A stretch of DNA of 25,456 nucleotides from Oscillospiraceae bacterium. GTDB taxonomy: Bacteria > Bacillota > Clostridia > Oscillospirales > Ruminococcaceae. The notes under the pieces are model-generated. The model had not been told where the DNA came from. It was given only the letters and a program-made list of their open reading frames with translations, and ran no database searches. The first letter of the stretch is position 1; every line of letters starts with the position of its first letter. Of the stretch, positions 15,839 to 24,476 are shown one piece after another. The stretch covers positions 1 through 25,456 of the forward strand of contig JAFLUJ010000009.1 of assembly GCA_022511485.1 (NCBI GenBank). Reading direction: 5' to 3'. A program made the translations under genes and the position numbers.

Positions 15839-17764
15839 ATGGCTTCAAATGTACTTGCTAAGAAATTCTCCCCTGCTTTTCATTACTGGAAATGCAGCGT
15901 AAGGTCAAATAAGAAAATGATAATTATCCTGACGGCGCTGCATATGATCGCAGCTCCTGCGGTTTTCATTTCCGCAATAATGAGCACATGGATGACCGGC
16001 AGAACAAGCGATTCCGAAATATATATCGTTATCGGAACAATAACCACCGCTGTGGCGGTCTTTATGGGGATATTCATTGCCATAAGCAGCTTCAATTGTC
16101 TCCATAAAAAATCAGTGGTGGATATGAAATTATCCCTGCCGATGACAACGGATCAGAGGTTTTTCTCCGACTATCTGTCCGGACTTTTCACATACCTTGC
16201 GCCGTTTCTTGCAGCACAGGTCATATCTCTTCTTCTTGCAGCCTTCGGACTGTTTTTCATGGAGGGAAGGACATTTTACAGAGAAAATTATTATGGAGAT
16301 CTGACCCCATATGTGTGCGACTATTTCGGAGAAGCAGCTCCTCAGCTTCTTAAGCTTGTCCTGGGAATGACGCTGGTTATGCTGATGCTGTACACCCTGA
16401 CCGTCCTTATAACGATATGCTGCGGAAACAAATTCGAGTGCATCGCATACTCCATCGGAATAAATGTGGTCATTCCCGTGACGATCTTAATGGTAACAGT
16501 CTCGATGTTCGAGGGTATTTTCGGTATCGACCCGGACTTAAACGCTTTTAGGATATTTATGGCAACATCTCCCGCCGGAGGAGTATTCTCTTCTGTTTTG
16601 TGGGCTTTTGACGGTGAGGATTACATATCCGATTATATGAATCCTTTTATATGGATGGCATTGTTTTTCCTCATGACCGCTTTAATGGGAGCAGTGGCAT
16701 TCATACTTCACAGGGGACGCCGGGCAGAGCAGGTCTCCAAGCCGTTTGTTTTCAAGCTTGCCTATTATATCATAATCACCGGAGTAATGTTCTGCTTCTG
16801 CGCAGTGTTTACAATGGCAGGAAGCTTCATACCCGCCATAATCACAACGGCGGTCATATATATGATAGCCGAGATCGTAACTAACCGGGGATTTAAAAAC
16901 TTCAAATTCAGCATAATAAAATATATTGCAACTATGGCAGCAGCGTATGCGATAATTGCCATAGGTCAGGCGACGGACGGCTTCGGGGCACTCCACAGAG
17001 TTCCATCGAGTATGACGGTCGCATCTGTTGAGATCGGATATCACGGTATTTATAATGATTTCAGTATGCCGGGTACAAATGGTGTGGTTCTTAAAGACCG
17101 GGACAATATCAAAGCGGTTATTGACGCTCATAAAACTATTCTTAAGGAATATGATGAGAATCTCAGGGTGAGCAGCAGTATGTACAGTAACAGCGGTCTG
17201 AGATCCGGTCGTTATTCTTATTATGATGACAACGTGATATACAAATACACGATCCCGATAAAATATCGTCTTATAAACGGCGGCGTTATTGAAAGAGAAT
17301 ATTATTATGTGCTGACAAAGGACGTCAACGAAATACTTTCAGCCATTGACTACACAGATGAATACAAGGAACAGCTTGCGAAGTTCTATTCTGACAGAAT
17401 AAAGGGCTGGGGAGAAGAATATGCTGTAACTCTGGAAGCATCAAAGAAAAGCGAAACTTATAACTCATATACAAGCAGCAATGTCAGACTTTCACGTGTT
17501 GACAGAAGCAGCAGGGAAAGCAACGGCTATAAAGAAAAATCCATACGTTATCTGTATGAGAATAATTTCTTTGAGAGATTTGCAGAAGCCTATTCAACGG
17601 ACATTATGGAGATCAGCCCAAGCAACTATTCTCTTTCGGATAAGGATAATCGTTATACTGTGTACTATCTTGAAAATGGTCTTAAAGATATCCGTATACC
17701 AAAATCATTCGGAAATTCTCTCAGAGTGCTGTCCGAATATGGCTTTTTGACGGTGGCTGTTTAG
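15839..17764 (+). CDS. ABC-2-type permease with large C-terminal domain
   Basis: A 641-residue membrane protein. The first 375 residues hold about eight hydrophobic helices arranged like ABC-2 permeases found next to GntR-regulated ATPases (helices near 27-49, 60-83, 115-140, 175-200, 205-235, 265-285, 300-345 and 360-378). A soluble domain of about 260 residues follows, rich in tyrosine and serine; I associate this combination with the DUF6449 group of permeases, with moderate confidence. AAGGAGG precedes the ATG and a perfect promoter lies 69 bp upstream. Unusually, no ATPase or GntR regulator gene is beside it, so it must borrow an ATPase from elsewhere (the nearest candidate is at 24476-25354) or be a remnant of a split operon. 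Confidence 0.8.
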   Translation: MASNVLAKKFSPAFHYWKCSVRSNKKMIIILTALHMIAAPAVFISAIMSTWMTGRTSDSEIYIVIGTITTAVAVFMGIFIAISSFNCLHKKSVVDMKLSLPMTTDQRFFSDYLSGLFTYLAPFLAAQVISLLLAAFGLFFMEGRTFYRENYYGDLTPYVCDYFGEAAPQLLKLVLGMTLVMLMLYTLTVLITICCGNKFECIAYSIGINVVIPVTILMVTVSMFEGIFGIDPDLNAFRIFMATSPAGGVFSSVLWAFDGEDYISDYMNPFIWMALFFLMTALMGAVAFILHRGRRAEQVSKPFVFKLAYYIIITGVMFCFCAVFTMAGSFIPAIITTAVIYMIAEIVTNRGFKNFKFSIIKYIATMAAAYAIIAIGQATDGFGALHRVPSSMTVASVEIGYHGIYNDFSMPGTNGVVLKDRDNIKAVIDAHKTILKEYDENLRVSSSMYSNSGLRSGRYSYYDDNVIYKYTIPIKYRLINGGVIEREYYYVLTKDVNEILSAIDYTDEYKEQLAKFYSDRIKGWGEEYAVTLEASKKSETYNSYTSSNVRLSRVDRSSRESNGYKEKSIRYLYENNFFERFAEAYSTDIMEISPSNYSLSDKDNRYTVYYLENGLKDIRIPKSFGNSLRVLSEYGFLTVAV

Positions 17765-17802
17765 TGAAGCAGATCATGATTTAACTTGGTATCCCTCTAG
17801 TG

Positions 17803-17841
17803 AAATGTCAATGTTTTGCCTGTCGCGAAACATTGACATTT
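17803..17841. promoter_or_regulatory. 14-bp inverted repeat covering the -35 box
   Basis: AAATGTCAATGTTT at 17803-17816 and its exact complement AAACATTGACATTT at 17828-17841 are separated by 11 nt. The right arm contains the -35 hexamer TTGACA of the promoter for the RyR/TIR genes, so a protein bound here would block RNA polymerase. It could instead be the terminator of the permease gene, though the T-run after it is short. Confidence 0.65.
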
Positions 17842-17861
17842 TGTGTCGGATATGGTATAAT
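17833..17861 (+). promoter_or_regulatory. Perfect sigma-A promoter for the RyR/TIR genes
   Basis: TTGACA at 17833-17838, 17-nt spacer, TATAAT at 17856-17861. It is the only clear promoter ahead of the genes at 17924-22047. Confidence 0.85.
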
Positions 17862-17923
17862 CATGTAACTCTGCACGACAATACTGGAAAAAGTACCCCG
17901 TCACAAGATCAGAAAGGATCGCT

Positions 17924-18669
17924 TTGATCGGTTTTGACAATGTGGAAAAAAATCTTCTGATATATGGTCTGCAAATGAATCTCATCGACCCGAATCAGCA
18001 TTTTGAGTATCACATTTACGGGGATGGCTCCGGATTCAGGAGGGAGCACACAGAACTTGACAAGATGCTTCCGGACGAAATAGTTTTCCATGACGACGGT
18101 ATTTATGAGTATGACGAAATATCCGGATTTGACAGGGTCATCATATGCGGCAATGAAAATGATAATGTTTCGGTATTAAGCAAGCTGATGCTGTATGCGC
18201 CGGAATATCCGGACATTTATGTTTACGCTCCCAACGGAGATATAATAACAAATCTTTTCGGGAATGAAAAGATACACTGTTTCGGAATGGCAGAGGAATC
18301 CGCTTCGATAGATATTGTTTTTAACGAAAGACTTATGGAGGACGCCCGCAGACAGCATGAGTTCTATGTAAAGCAGTATGGGGAACTCCCTGGGAAAAGC
18401 TTAACAGCTTCAAGCGATATTCAAATGTAAGCTCGTCCGATTATATGTATATGATAGAACGGCTTTTCAAGCAAAATGTCTCCATTGATACCATCGCAGA
18501 GCTTGAACATATCCGCTGGTGCAGATACCACTACATAAATAACTGGAAATACGGAAGCGTCCGGAACGACAGTGAGCGCATACATAATTCTCTTATCCCT
18601 TTTGCAGAGCTAAGCGAGGAAGAAAAGCAAAAGGACGTTGAAGCTGTGAAAAGCAAGACCGGAAAATAA
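17924..18669 (+). pseudogene. Frameshifted Rossmann-like/RyR-domain protein
   Basis: Two frames together encode one protein of about 248 residues. Frame one (TTG at 17924, AAAGGA upstream, to 18430) begins with LIGFDNVEKNLL, like the first strand and glycine loop of a TrkA-N/Rossmann fold. At CCCTGGG (18388-18394) the sense continues one base out of phase: from 18391 it reads WEKLNSFKRYSNVSSSDYM and then a RyR (ryanodine receptor) repeat domain, AELEHIRWCRYHYINNWKYG followed by RIHNSLIPF and EEEKQKDVEAV, to the stop at 18669. One missing C explains the break. It is either a real mutation or a base-calling error in a C/G run. The frame is also open and protein-like from 17862 to 17923 (KYPVTRSERIAL), so the N-terminus may be missing. 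It lies 24 bp before the TIR gene and shares its promoter. Confidence 0.75.
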
Positions 18670-18693
18670 AAATATATACGAGGTTTACATAAA

Positions 18694-21600
18694 ATGAAGT
18701 ACAAGGCATTTATAAGCTACAGACACTGTGAACCGGATTCTGTAGCAGCTAAAAAAATAATAAAAGTAGTAGAAACATACGGAGTTCCTAAAATTATTGC
18801 GGAAAAGCATAACATCAACAAGCACGTGGGAAAGCTTTTCAGAGACGAGGACGAGCTTGCAGCGGCGGATAATCTTTCCGATGTTATTACCGAGGCTCTT
18901 GACGATTCGGAGTATCTTATTATGATATGCTCACCAAGGTATCTTGAATCCGAATGGTGTATGCTTGAAGTCCAGCACTGGATAAACAGAAACGGACGAA
19001 AAAATATAATAGCTATCCTTCTGGAGGGCGAGCCGGAGGATTCGTTTCCCCGGATACTCACGGACTATGAGGAAAACGGGAAAATGATACACGCTGAACC
19101 TCTTGCAATAGATGTAAGGGGAAGCAGTCAGAAGGAGATAGTCAAAAATATCGATGCAAATAAGCTGAGGATATTGTCCTCTCTTATTGGATGCAACTAT
19201 GACGACCTCAGGCGCAGACAGCAGGAGCGGGAAAAGAAAAATGCAATAGCAGCCTTTGCAACAGCTTTTTCTGTTTTTGCGATCATCACTGCTACAGTCC
19301 TTATTTCATATAATCAGGTAAGCAAAAGCAACAGGGAACTGGTTCAGGCGTATGCTGAGCTTGACGAAAAAAATACCGAGATAGAGCATCAGAAGGATGA
19401 ACTGGCTGATGCGAATACCGATCTTGAAAATAAAAATACTGAAATAGAGGAAGCAAACCGCTCCCTTCTGTCAATGAATGCCACGGCATTAGATAAAATG
19501 GCGGATGCCAAGGACGCTGACGGAAACTATATTTTTGCGGAGGTATTGGATATAGCAGCCTATAAAACAGCTGTGGAAGCAGGCGCTGACACATCTGAAT
19601 ATCTGAAAAAGATCTCCGAACACATTGACCTGTATTATGAATATCTGCTGATAAAAGTAAACAGTACTGAGATCGGTCATGGCAGCTTGTTAAGAAGAAG
19701 TCCCGGCAGCATGGATCTTCTCGGCAATGAACATTACTGCATAATGGTAAGCGACAGCGAGGTTTACGGATATGACGTTGTTGAGGGAGCAGAAATATGC
19801 TATAAAAGAATAAATTCCGATGACAGAGTAGTTATGCTGGACGGCGCAAAATTTGCAGTCCTGCATTATGAAGCGCGTCCTCAGTCCATAGATTACGCTC
19901 TTACTGTTACTATTACCGATATGCTGAGCGGTGAAGAATATCTGTACAGCGATTCCGGTGCAGTGACCGATGCAGCGTTTTATGACGATACGCTGATAGT
20001 CCTGAAACAGGACTATGATTCCGGCAGCAGCTGTAATGTTTTGCTGCTTGATAATACGGGAGATCTGAAAAAGTCGTATGAGATCAAAAGACATTCAATG
20101 CAGATCATAAACGGCGAAACGATATTATGCGATAATGCAAGGACTATCAACAGATCCTGCTACATTTATAATTTTAAAACGGGGGAAGAAACAGAAGTTG
20201 ATATAAAAAATTATGTCCGTCAGCCCGGTATAAGTGAGCTGTCAGGAAATGATTATGTTATCTCCGGTGCGGACGGATATTATTATTACAACAGAAACAG
20301 CTTTCAGTACAGTCATCCGATAGTAACAGAAAACGAGATCATTTATAATCAGGTCATTCCACTTGATAATGCATATGCAGTAAATCTGAGAGCCTACGAT
20401 TTTAAAAATAATACTTCCAGGGAATTATTCAATGAAAATTATACAGGAAATCTGAGATTTACAAGCAATAAGTCAGGTTCGCTTTATGCCTATGCAGCGA
20501 ACGATATGATAGAAATAGTAAATACTGAAAACGGTAAAAATTTCAGGTTCAATAATTTTTACGGTGCAGATGTAAGAAAGCTTATACTTGGCGAAAATTA
20601 TGTACTGCTGCTGTTTTATGAAATAGATACCTCCTGGCTTATTTGTTTCGATCCGGAAACATTTAAAGTTGTAGATGAGGGAGTATTTCAGGAAAGATAT
20701 GATGACGCAGTATCCTGCGGAGATGCTATTCATATGTTTTCATATGAAAAAACTGCTATAGATTCATATTATTGCAGCGATCTTGCATCCTACAAGCCTG
20801 TGGGTGTTGATGTTTCCGGACCGCTGCCATATAATGATATGTACGGAGATCTCACCTCATCATATATAAGCAATAATATCGTTGTTGTGGGAGACAGGGG
20901 AAGTGATGCAGCTCCGGAATATTATATTATAAATACTCTTGACGGAAATGTCCTTGGACATTACACACCTGAAGAATTCGGCGACATATTGAACGTGCTT
21001 TATGTGGATCATGATATGGACTGGATTTACAGTGCACCGGGTGTAAAAAATAATTTTATGACATTCAATAATTCTTCAAAGCAAAATGAATATACGTGGA
21101 TACTGCCTGATTTCGGAGAAAAGATAAAGTCGCCTGAAAGCATCAGCGACAGCGTGATAAGCTTTGACGGCGAACCATTTATGTTTTTCGGCACAGATAT
21201 TTTCTATACCAAGGTGCAGGAGGACGGCTCTAAGATCGGAGTAGTGTATGACGCCGTTTCGGGAAAAGAAAAAGAAAAAATAAGCTTTTTTGACGATAAG
21301 ACAGATCACTTTTATATATGGGAAAACATCAGGGCAGAGTGGCAGGAAAACAAGAGAAGTGTGAGGATCTACGATGGTACAGAGCTTATTGAAACTATAA
21401 GCCATGAAAATGCAGCTGATGTAACTGCATCAGAACACAAGCCGGATATAATTTTTATATCATCTCTTGATAAGATTACCGTATATTCGCTTTCAGAAAA
21501 AAGGGAGCTTATGCATTTTGAAAGTGATGAAACAAGCTCATCTGAAAATGATGTTGTGTTTGAATTTGGTGGTCAGGTTTTCATAAATACGGTCAGGAGC

Positions 21601-22047
21601 GTTTCAAGCTTTTACTCCGGTTATACCTGCGAAGAAGCCAACGGGAAAAGCTATATGATGGTTGCAAACCGGTATCTGGTCGATACAGAAAACTGGACTG
21701 TTATCAAAGACTTCGGAGCAAGAGATAATATGCATGGCATAACCAATTTTTATTATAATGAGTATCTGGACCTGTGGGGATTTGTTGAATACTTAGGAAA
21801 TGGCGATCACTGCAATATGGTATTCAGGTATCCGGACACATTTGAAGAAGCCTTCACTATAAAAAATTGTGTGGCTGCTTCACCGGACGGTAAATACGTT
21901 TACAAAATAAATTACCGTAGAGCAGGTCGTATCATGTATCAGATACCGTTGCTCAATGACGCGGAGATAGTTGAGAAATCAACTAAAATACTGAACGCTT
22001 TCGGCGTTACAGAGGATATGCTGAGCAGCGAAAGCGTCCTTGGTTAG
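18694..22047 (+). CDS. TIR domain membrane protein with coiled coil and putative beta-propeller
   Basis: A 1117-residue protein. Residues 1-140 are a bacterial TIR domain: KYKAFISYRH, then GKLFRDEDELAAADNL, ICSPRYLESEWCMLE and NIIAILLEGEP. E92 in the WCxxE motif is the position of the catalytic glutamate in NAD-cleaving TIRs. A basic stretch (RRRQQEREKK, 173-182) precedes one membrane helix at about 184-206, which by the positive-inside rule puts TIR in the cytoplasm. A coiled coil follows (212-262) with a repeated KNTEIE unit. The remaining 840 residues are beta-rich, with repeats of hydrophobic strands and DG/NG turns suggesting a WD40-like propeller outside the cell. The layout resembles an inverted Toll-like receptor. 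A GAGGT site precedes the ATG. NADase activity, ligand and immune role are inference. Confidence 0.88.
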   Translation: MKYKAFISYRHCEPDSVAAKKIIKVVETYGVPKIIAEKHNINKHVGKLFRDEDELAAADNLSDVITEALDDSEYLIMICSPRYLESEWCMLEVQHWINRNGRKNIIAILLEGEPEDSFPRILTDYEENGKMIHAEPLAIDVRGSSQKEIVKNIDANKLRILSSLIGCNYDDLRRRQQEREKKNAIAAFATAFSVFAIITATVLISYNQVSKSNRELVQAYAELDEKNTEIEHQKDELADANTDLENKNTEIEEANRSLLSMNATALDKMADAKDADGNYIFAEVLDIAAYKTAVEAGADTSEYLKKISEHIDLYYEYLLIKVNSTEIGHGSLLRRSPGSMDLLGNEHYCIMVSDSEVYGYDVVEGAEICYKRINSDDRVVMLDGAKFAVLHYEARPQSIDYALTVTITDMLSGEEYLYSDSGAVTDAAFYDDTLIVLKQDYDSGSSCNVLLLDNTGDLKKSYEIKRHSMQIINGETILCDNARTINRSCYIYNFKTGEETEVDIKNYVRQPGISELSGNDYVISGADGYYYYNRNSFQYSHPIVTENEIIYNQVIPLDNAYAVNLRAYDFKNNTSRELFNENYTGNLRFTSNKSGSLYAYAANDMIEIVNTENGKNFRFNNFYGADVRKLILGENYVLLLFYEIDTSWLICFDPETFKVVDEGVFQERYDDAVSCGDAIHMFSYEKTAIDSYYCSDLASYKPVGVDVSGPLPYNDMYGDLTSSYISNNIVVVGDRGSDAAPEYYIINTLDGNVLGHYTPEEFGDILNVLYVDHDMDWIYSAPGVKNNFMTFNNSSKQNEYTWILPDFGEKIKSPESISDSVISFDGEPFMFFGTDIFYTKVQEDGSKIGVVYDAVSGKEKEKISFFDDKTDHFYIWENIRAEWQENKRSVRIYDGTELIETISHENAADVTASEHKPDIIFISSLDKITVYSLSEKRELMHFESDETSSSENDVVFEFGGQVFINTVRSVSSFYSGYTCEEANGKSYMMVANRYLVDTENWTVIKDFGARDNMHGITNFYYNEYLDLWGFVEYLGNGDHCNMVFRYPDTFEEAFTIKNCVAASPDGKYVYKINYRRAGRIMYQIPLLNDAEIVEKSTKILNAFGVTEDMLSSESVLG

Positions 22048-22075
22048 ATCGATCCCTGAAATGTTGGCAGACACA

Positions 22076-22115
22076 AAAAATACAGCCTCCCTTAATTTTC
22101 GGAGGCTGTATTTTT
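22076..22115. terminator. Bidirectional terminator overlapping the protease gene 3' end
   Basis: AAAAATACAGCCTCC (22076-22090) and GGAGGCTGTATTTTT (22101-22115) are perfectly complementary around a 10-nt loop. It ends the TIR transcript and the minus-strand ABC/protease operon; the right arm encodes the last codons of the protease. Confidence 0.92.
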
Positions 22116-22955
22116 GCTTTGACGGAGCATCAGAATAAAAATTACTGTGCCCAGAATAAATGTGGGTATAAAGATCACCATAAAAAGTCCTGAGCCTTCG
22201 GTATTTTCCGGATAGTCGTTTGCGAACAGCGGCGTAAGATTTGCTCCGTTGTTGACGGCGTGGGCAATAGCCGCAGGATATACCGAGCCGGTTTTCTTTG
22301 TCAGCCACATCAGTACGGCTCCGATGAGTATACAGAAAATACACATAAGTATGACACCGAGCCATGGATAGCCCCGGTAATCTGTTCCGAAGTTGTGTCC
22401 CTCTACCGTAAGAGGAGCGTGCCATACTCCCCATATGATACCGCCGATGATAACTGCACCGGGAACACCCACCAGCTTTTCCAGCTTGGGATAAAGATAG
22501 GCTCTCCAGCCGAATTCCTCCCCGAAGCAATAAAACGCCTGTGGAAGCGCCATGCTTATCATAGTCAGGGAAACTCCGACCATGAACATGGGCGGGTACT
22601 CTTTAAAGCTTGCCCCGAAGTCCAGCTTCCCGAAAAAAATGCTTACAAGTATTCCGCCGATAATGCTTCCCACCGCAGGAAAAAATGTCGCGAACAAATA
22701 GTATTTCACGTTCTTCTGCAAATGCAGGTGAAGATAGCTTTCTCCCCAGCCCTCCTTTGTAATAAGTCTGGTGAGGACATTTGCGATGGCAGGCGTAAGC
22801 ATGGAATACAAAGTGATGATCGTATATTTCGGTGAGAAAAAATAATCCTCAAAGCCTACGGTCTTATTCATAATAATTTCCGGTATCCATGTAATGACAA
22901 AGGCAATAAAAACAAATATCAGGACACGTTTTATTTCCGCTTTTTTATTTGTCAA
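22092..22955 (-). CDS. CPBP/Abi-family intramembrane metalloprotease
   Basis: An integral membrane protein of 287 residues with about eight helices and the three CPBP (CAAX protease/Abi) motifs: FGEEFGWRAYL (EExxxR), GVWHAP and HAVNNG. Bacterial members include bacteriocin-immunity and membrane-protein-processing proteases; the substrate cannot be told here. The start is TTG at 22955, with AAAGGGG 8 nt upstream, overlapping the stop of the preceding permease by 11 bp, so it is the last gene of the four-gene operon. Its final seven codons lie in the terminator stem. Confidence 0.9.
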   Translation of the reverse strand: MTNKKAEIKRVLIFVFIAFVITWIPEIIMNKTVGFEDYFFSPKYTIITLYSMLTPAIANVLTRLITKEGWGESYLHLHLQKNVKYYLFATFFPAVGSIIGGILVSIFFGKLDFGASFKEYPPMFMVGVSLTMISMALPQAFYCFGEEFGWRAYLYPKLEKLVGVPGAVIIGGIIWGVWHAPLTVEGHNFGTDYRGYPWLGVILMCIFCILIGAVLMWLTKKTGSVYPAAIAHAVNNGANLTPLFANDYPENTEGSGLFMVIFIPTFILGTVIFILMLRQSKNTASEN

Positions 22956-23691
22956 ATTCCTCGACCCCTTTCAGATAGAGCTTGCAGGATATTTTGTAAG
23001 AAAAATAATACAAAGCCGCAGCAGCGAACGGGAAAATTCCCTGTACTAAAAACATCCAGTCCGGGATATTTCCTTCTATGTAATCATACAGGACGCCGTA
23101 TATTTTGTCCATGAGACCTTCTGTGGAACTGAATACGGAAAGGTCTCCGAACAGAAGATAAAGTATCACCGCGAAGATCAGCACCAGTGCAAAGGCAGCC
23201 TTGACCATGCTTCCCCTTTTTGTGCCGAACCGCACCCAGAATGGTATCTCAATTGCTCTGAGAAAAAGCTGTATATAAAGTATCTGAACAATAAGGGAAG
23301 CGACCATACTTTCTTCTGCAAAAATGCAGAAAATGCAGTCAACGATAAAGCAGTAAATAAAGCTTATTCCAGTGACCATGAAAACAGCGGTGTATTTTGT
23401 CCATAACATTTCCGCGGTACTTTTGGGAGTGGAGGTAATAAAGTACGCCCATTTTTTTATTTCGTCGCTTTGAAAAAAATTTGACTGGGCTGCGCTTCCC
23501 ATAAAAAATATTACTATTGAAAACGTTAATTTTATTATCATCATATATGCACTGAATGATCCTTCATCAGTATCTCCGAACTCCTCCATAACCGCCATTA
23601 TCGGCAGCATAAGAAAGACAAGTGATATTCCGGATAAAATCAGGAGTATAAACCTGTTCTGATGAAATTCCTTGTAAAGCAGTCCGTTCAT
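22945..23691 (-). CDS. ABC-2-type permease subunit (second)
   Basis: A 248-residue membrane protein with six hydrophobic segments and the ABC-2 style opening MNGLLYKEFHQN, in which a short amphipathic helix precedes the first membrane span. The start is the ATG at 23691, preceded by GGAGGGAGAACTG and overlapping the previous stop as TGATG; a longer frame from 23724 is disfavoured by that site. It likely pairs with the permease at 23691-24476 as the membrane part of one ABC transporter. Substrate unknown. Confidence 0.85.
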   Translation of the reverse strand: MNGLLYKEFHQNRFILLILSGISLVFLMLPIMAVMEEFGDTDEGSFSAYMMIIKLTFSIVIFFMGSAAQSNFFQSDEIKKWAYFITSTPKSTAEMLWTKYTAVFMVTGISFIYCFIVDCIFCIFAEESMVASLIVQILYIQLFLRAIEIPFWVRFGTKRGSMVKAAFALVLIFAVILYLLFGDLSVFSSTEGLMDKIYGVLYDYIEGNIPDWMFLVQGIFPFAAAALYYFSYKISCKLYLKGVEEFDK

Positions 23692-24476
23692 CAGTTCTCC
23701 CTCCTTTTCAGAACAAGGACACATATAATAAATCCGACTATGAGAATAGCTGCTGTAAGCAGAGGCATCCAGACCAGCACCTTATTATGGAGGTTACTCA
23801 AAAACTCCCCCATTCTTTGCTGAAGCATAAACATTGAATCATCGTCACTGATGTCATTGCTTTCAGCCGCTATGCTTATTTCTGCCACGATCATTGTGAC
23901 CTTGCCAAGTAAAGGAAACATAATAGCCGCCATGACTATAAAATATCCTGCCATGCCGGACATCTGAAATCCCTTTTCAGACTTTGCTCTGAGCATCATG
24001 GGAGTGCGGAGTATATCCACGATAAGCCAGAAATTCACCAGCAGGAAAAAATTCAGTATCTGTTCTGTGCCGAATGTCCGTCCCGTAAAAGCAGCAATTA
24101 TACAGCCGTTTATTATGGAAAGGGTCATTGCAATGCAGAATGCTCCCAACTTTATGATGTACTTTACAAGAACTCTTTTTACCGGCGTGACAGGCAGGGA
24201 GTAAGCAAATATCCGCCAGTTGCTCCGGTAGTCAGACAGAATTACCCCCGGGTCGTCCAGTATGGAAAATGCCCCGTAGGCGACCAGGTAGGTGAAGACG
24301 TAATATGTGATCGGGTCAATAATTTCAAAGGTCTCCTTATCAAGATGGGCAAGATTTCCGCAAATCATACTGAGCCGCACCAGAGAGCACATTAAAATAA
24401 AAAGCAGGACAACAAGAATATTTGTAATATAAAATTTCCGTCCGATATAAAGCTCACGATAGATAAGTCCGCCCAT
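23691..24476 (-). CDS. ABC-2-type permease subunit (first)
   Basis: A 261-residue membrane protein with six hydrophobic segments and an opening MGGLIYRELYIGRKFY typical of ABC-2 permeases. The ATG at 24476 is chosen because AAGGAG lies 8 nt upstream and TAATG overlaps the ATPase stop by one base; a GTG at 24485 is too close to the site. It carries an acidic external loop (ESNDISDDDS). It is translated in tandem with the ATPase and the second permease, so the three form one transporter. Confidence 0.87.
   Translation of the reverse strand: MGGLIYRELYIGRKFYITNILVVLLFILMCSLVRLSMICGNLAHLDKETFEIIDPITYYVFTYLVAYGAFSILDDPGVILSDYRSNWRIFAYSLPVTPVKRVLVKYIIKLGAFCIAMTLSIINGCIIAAFTGRTFGTEQILNFFLLVNFWLIVDILRTPMMLRAKSEKGFQMSGMAGYFIVMAAIMFPLLGKVTMIVAEISIAAESNDISDDDSMFMLQQRMGEFLSNLHNKVLVWMPLLTAAILIVGFIICVLVLKRREN

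Noticed and set aside
17803..17841. tRNA or riboswitch-like structure
   Set aside because: A simple hairpin only; no cloverleaf or known aptamer core.
18386..18400. Programmed -1 frameshifting at the RyR gene
   Set aside because: GGGAAAA is not in the X_XXY_YYZ phase and no stimulatory hairpin was noticed; a simple indel explains the data better.
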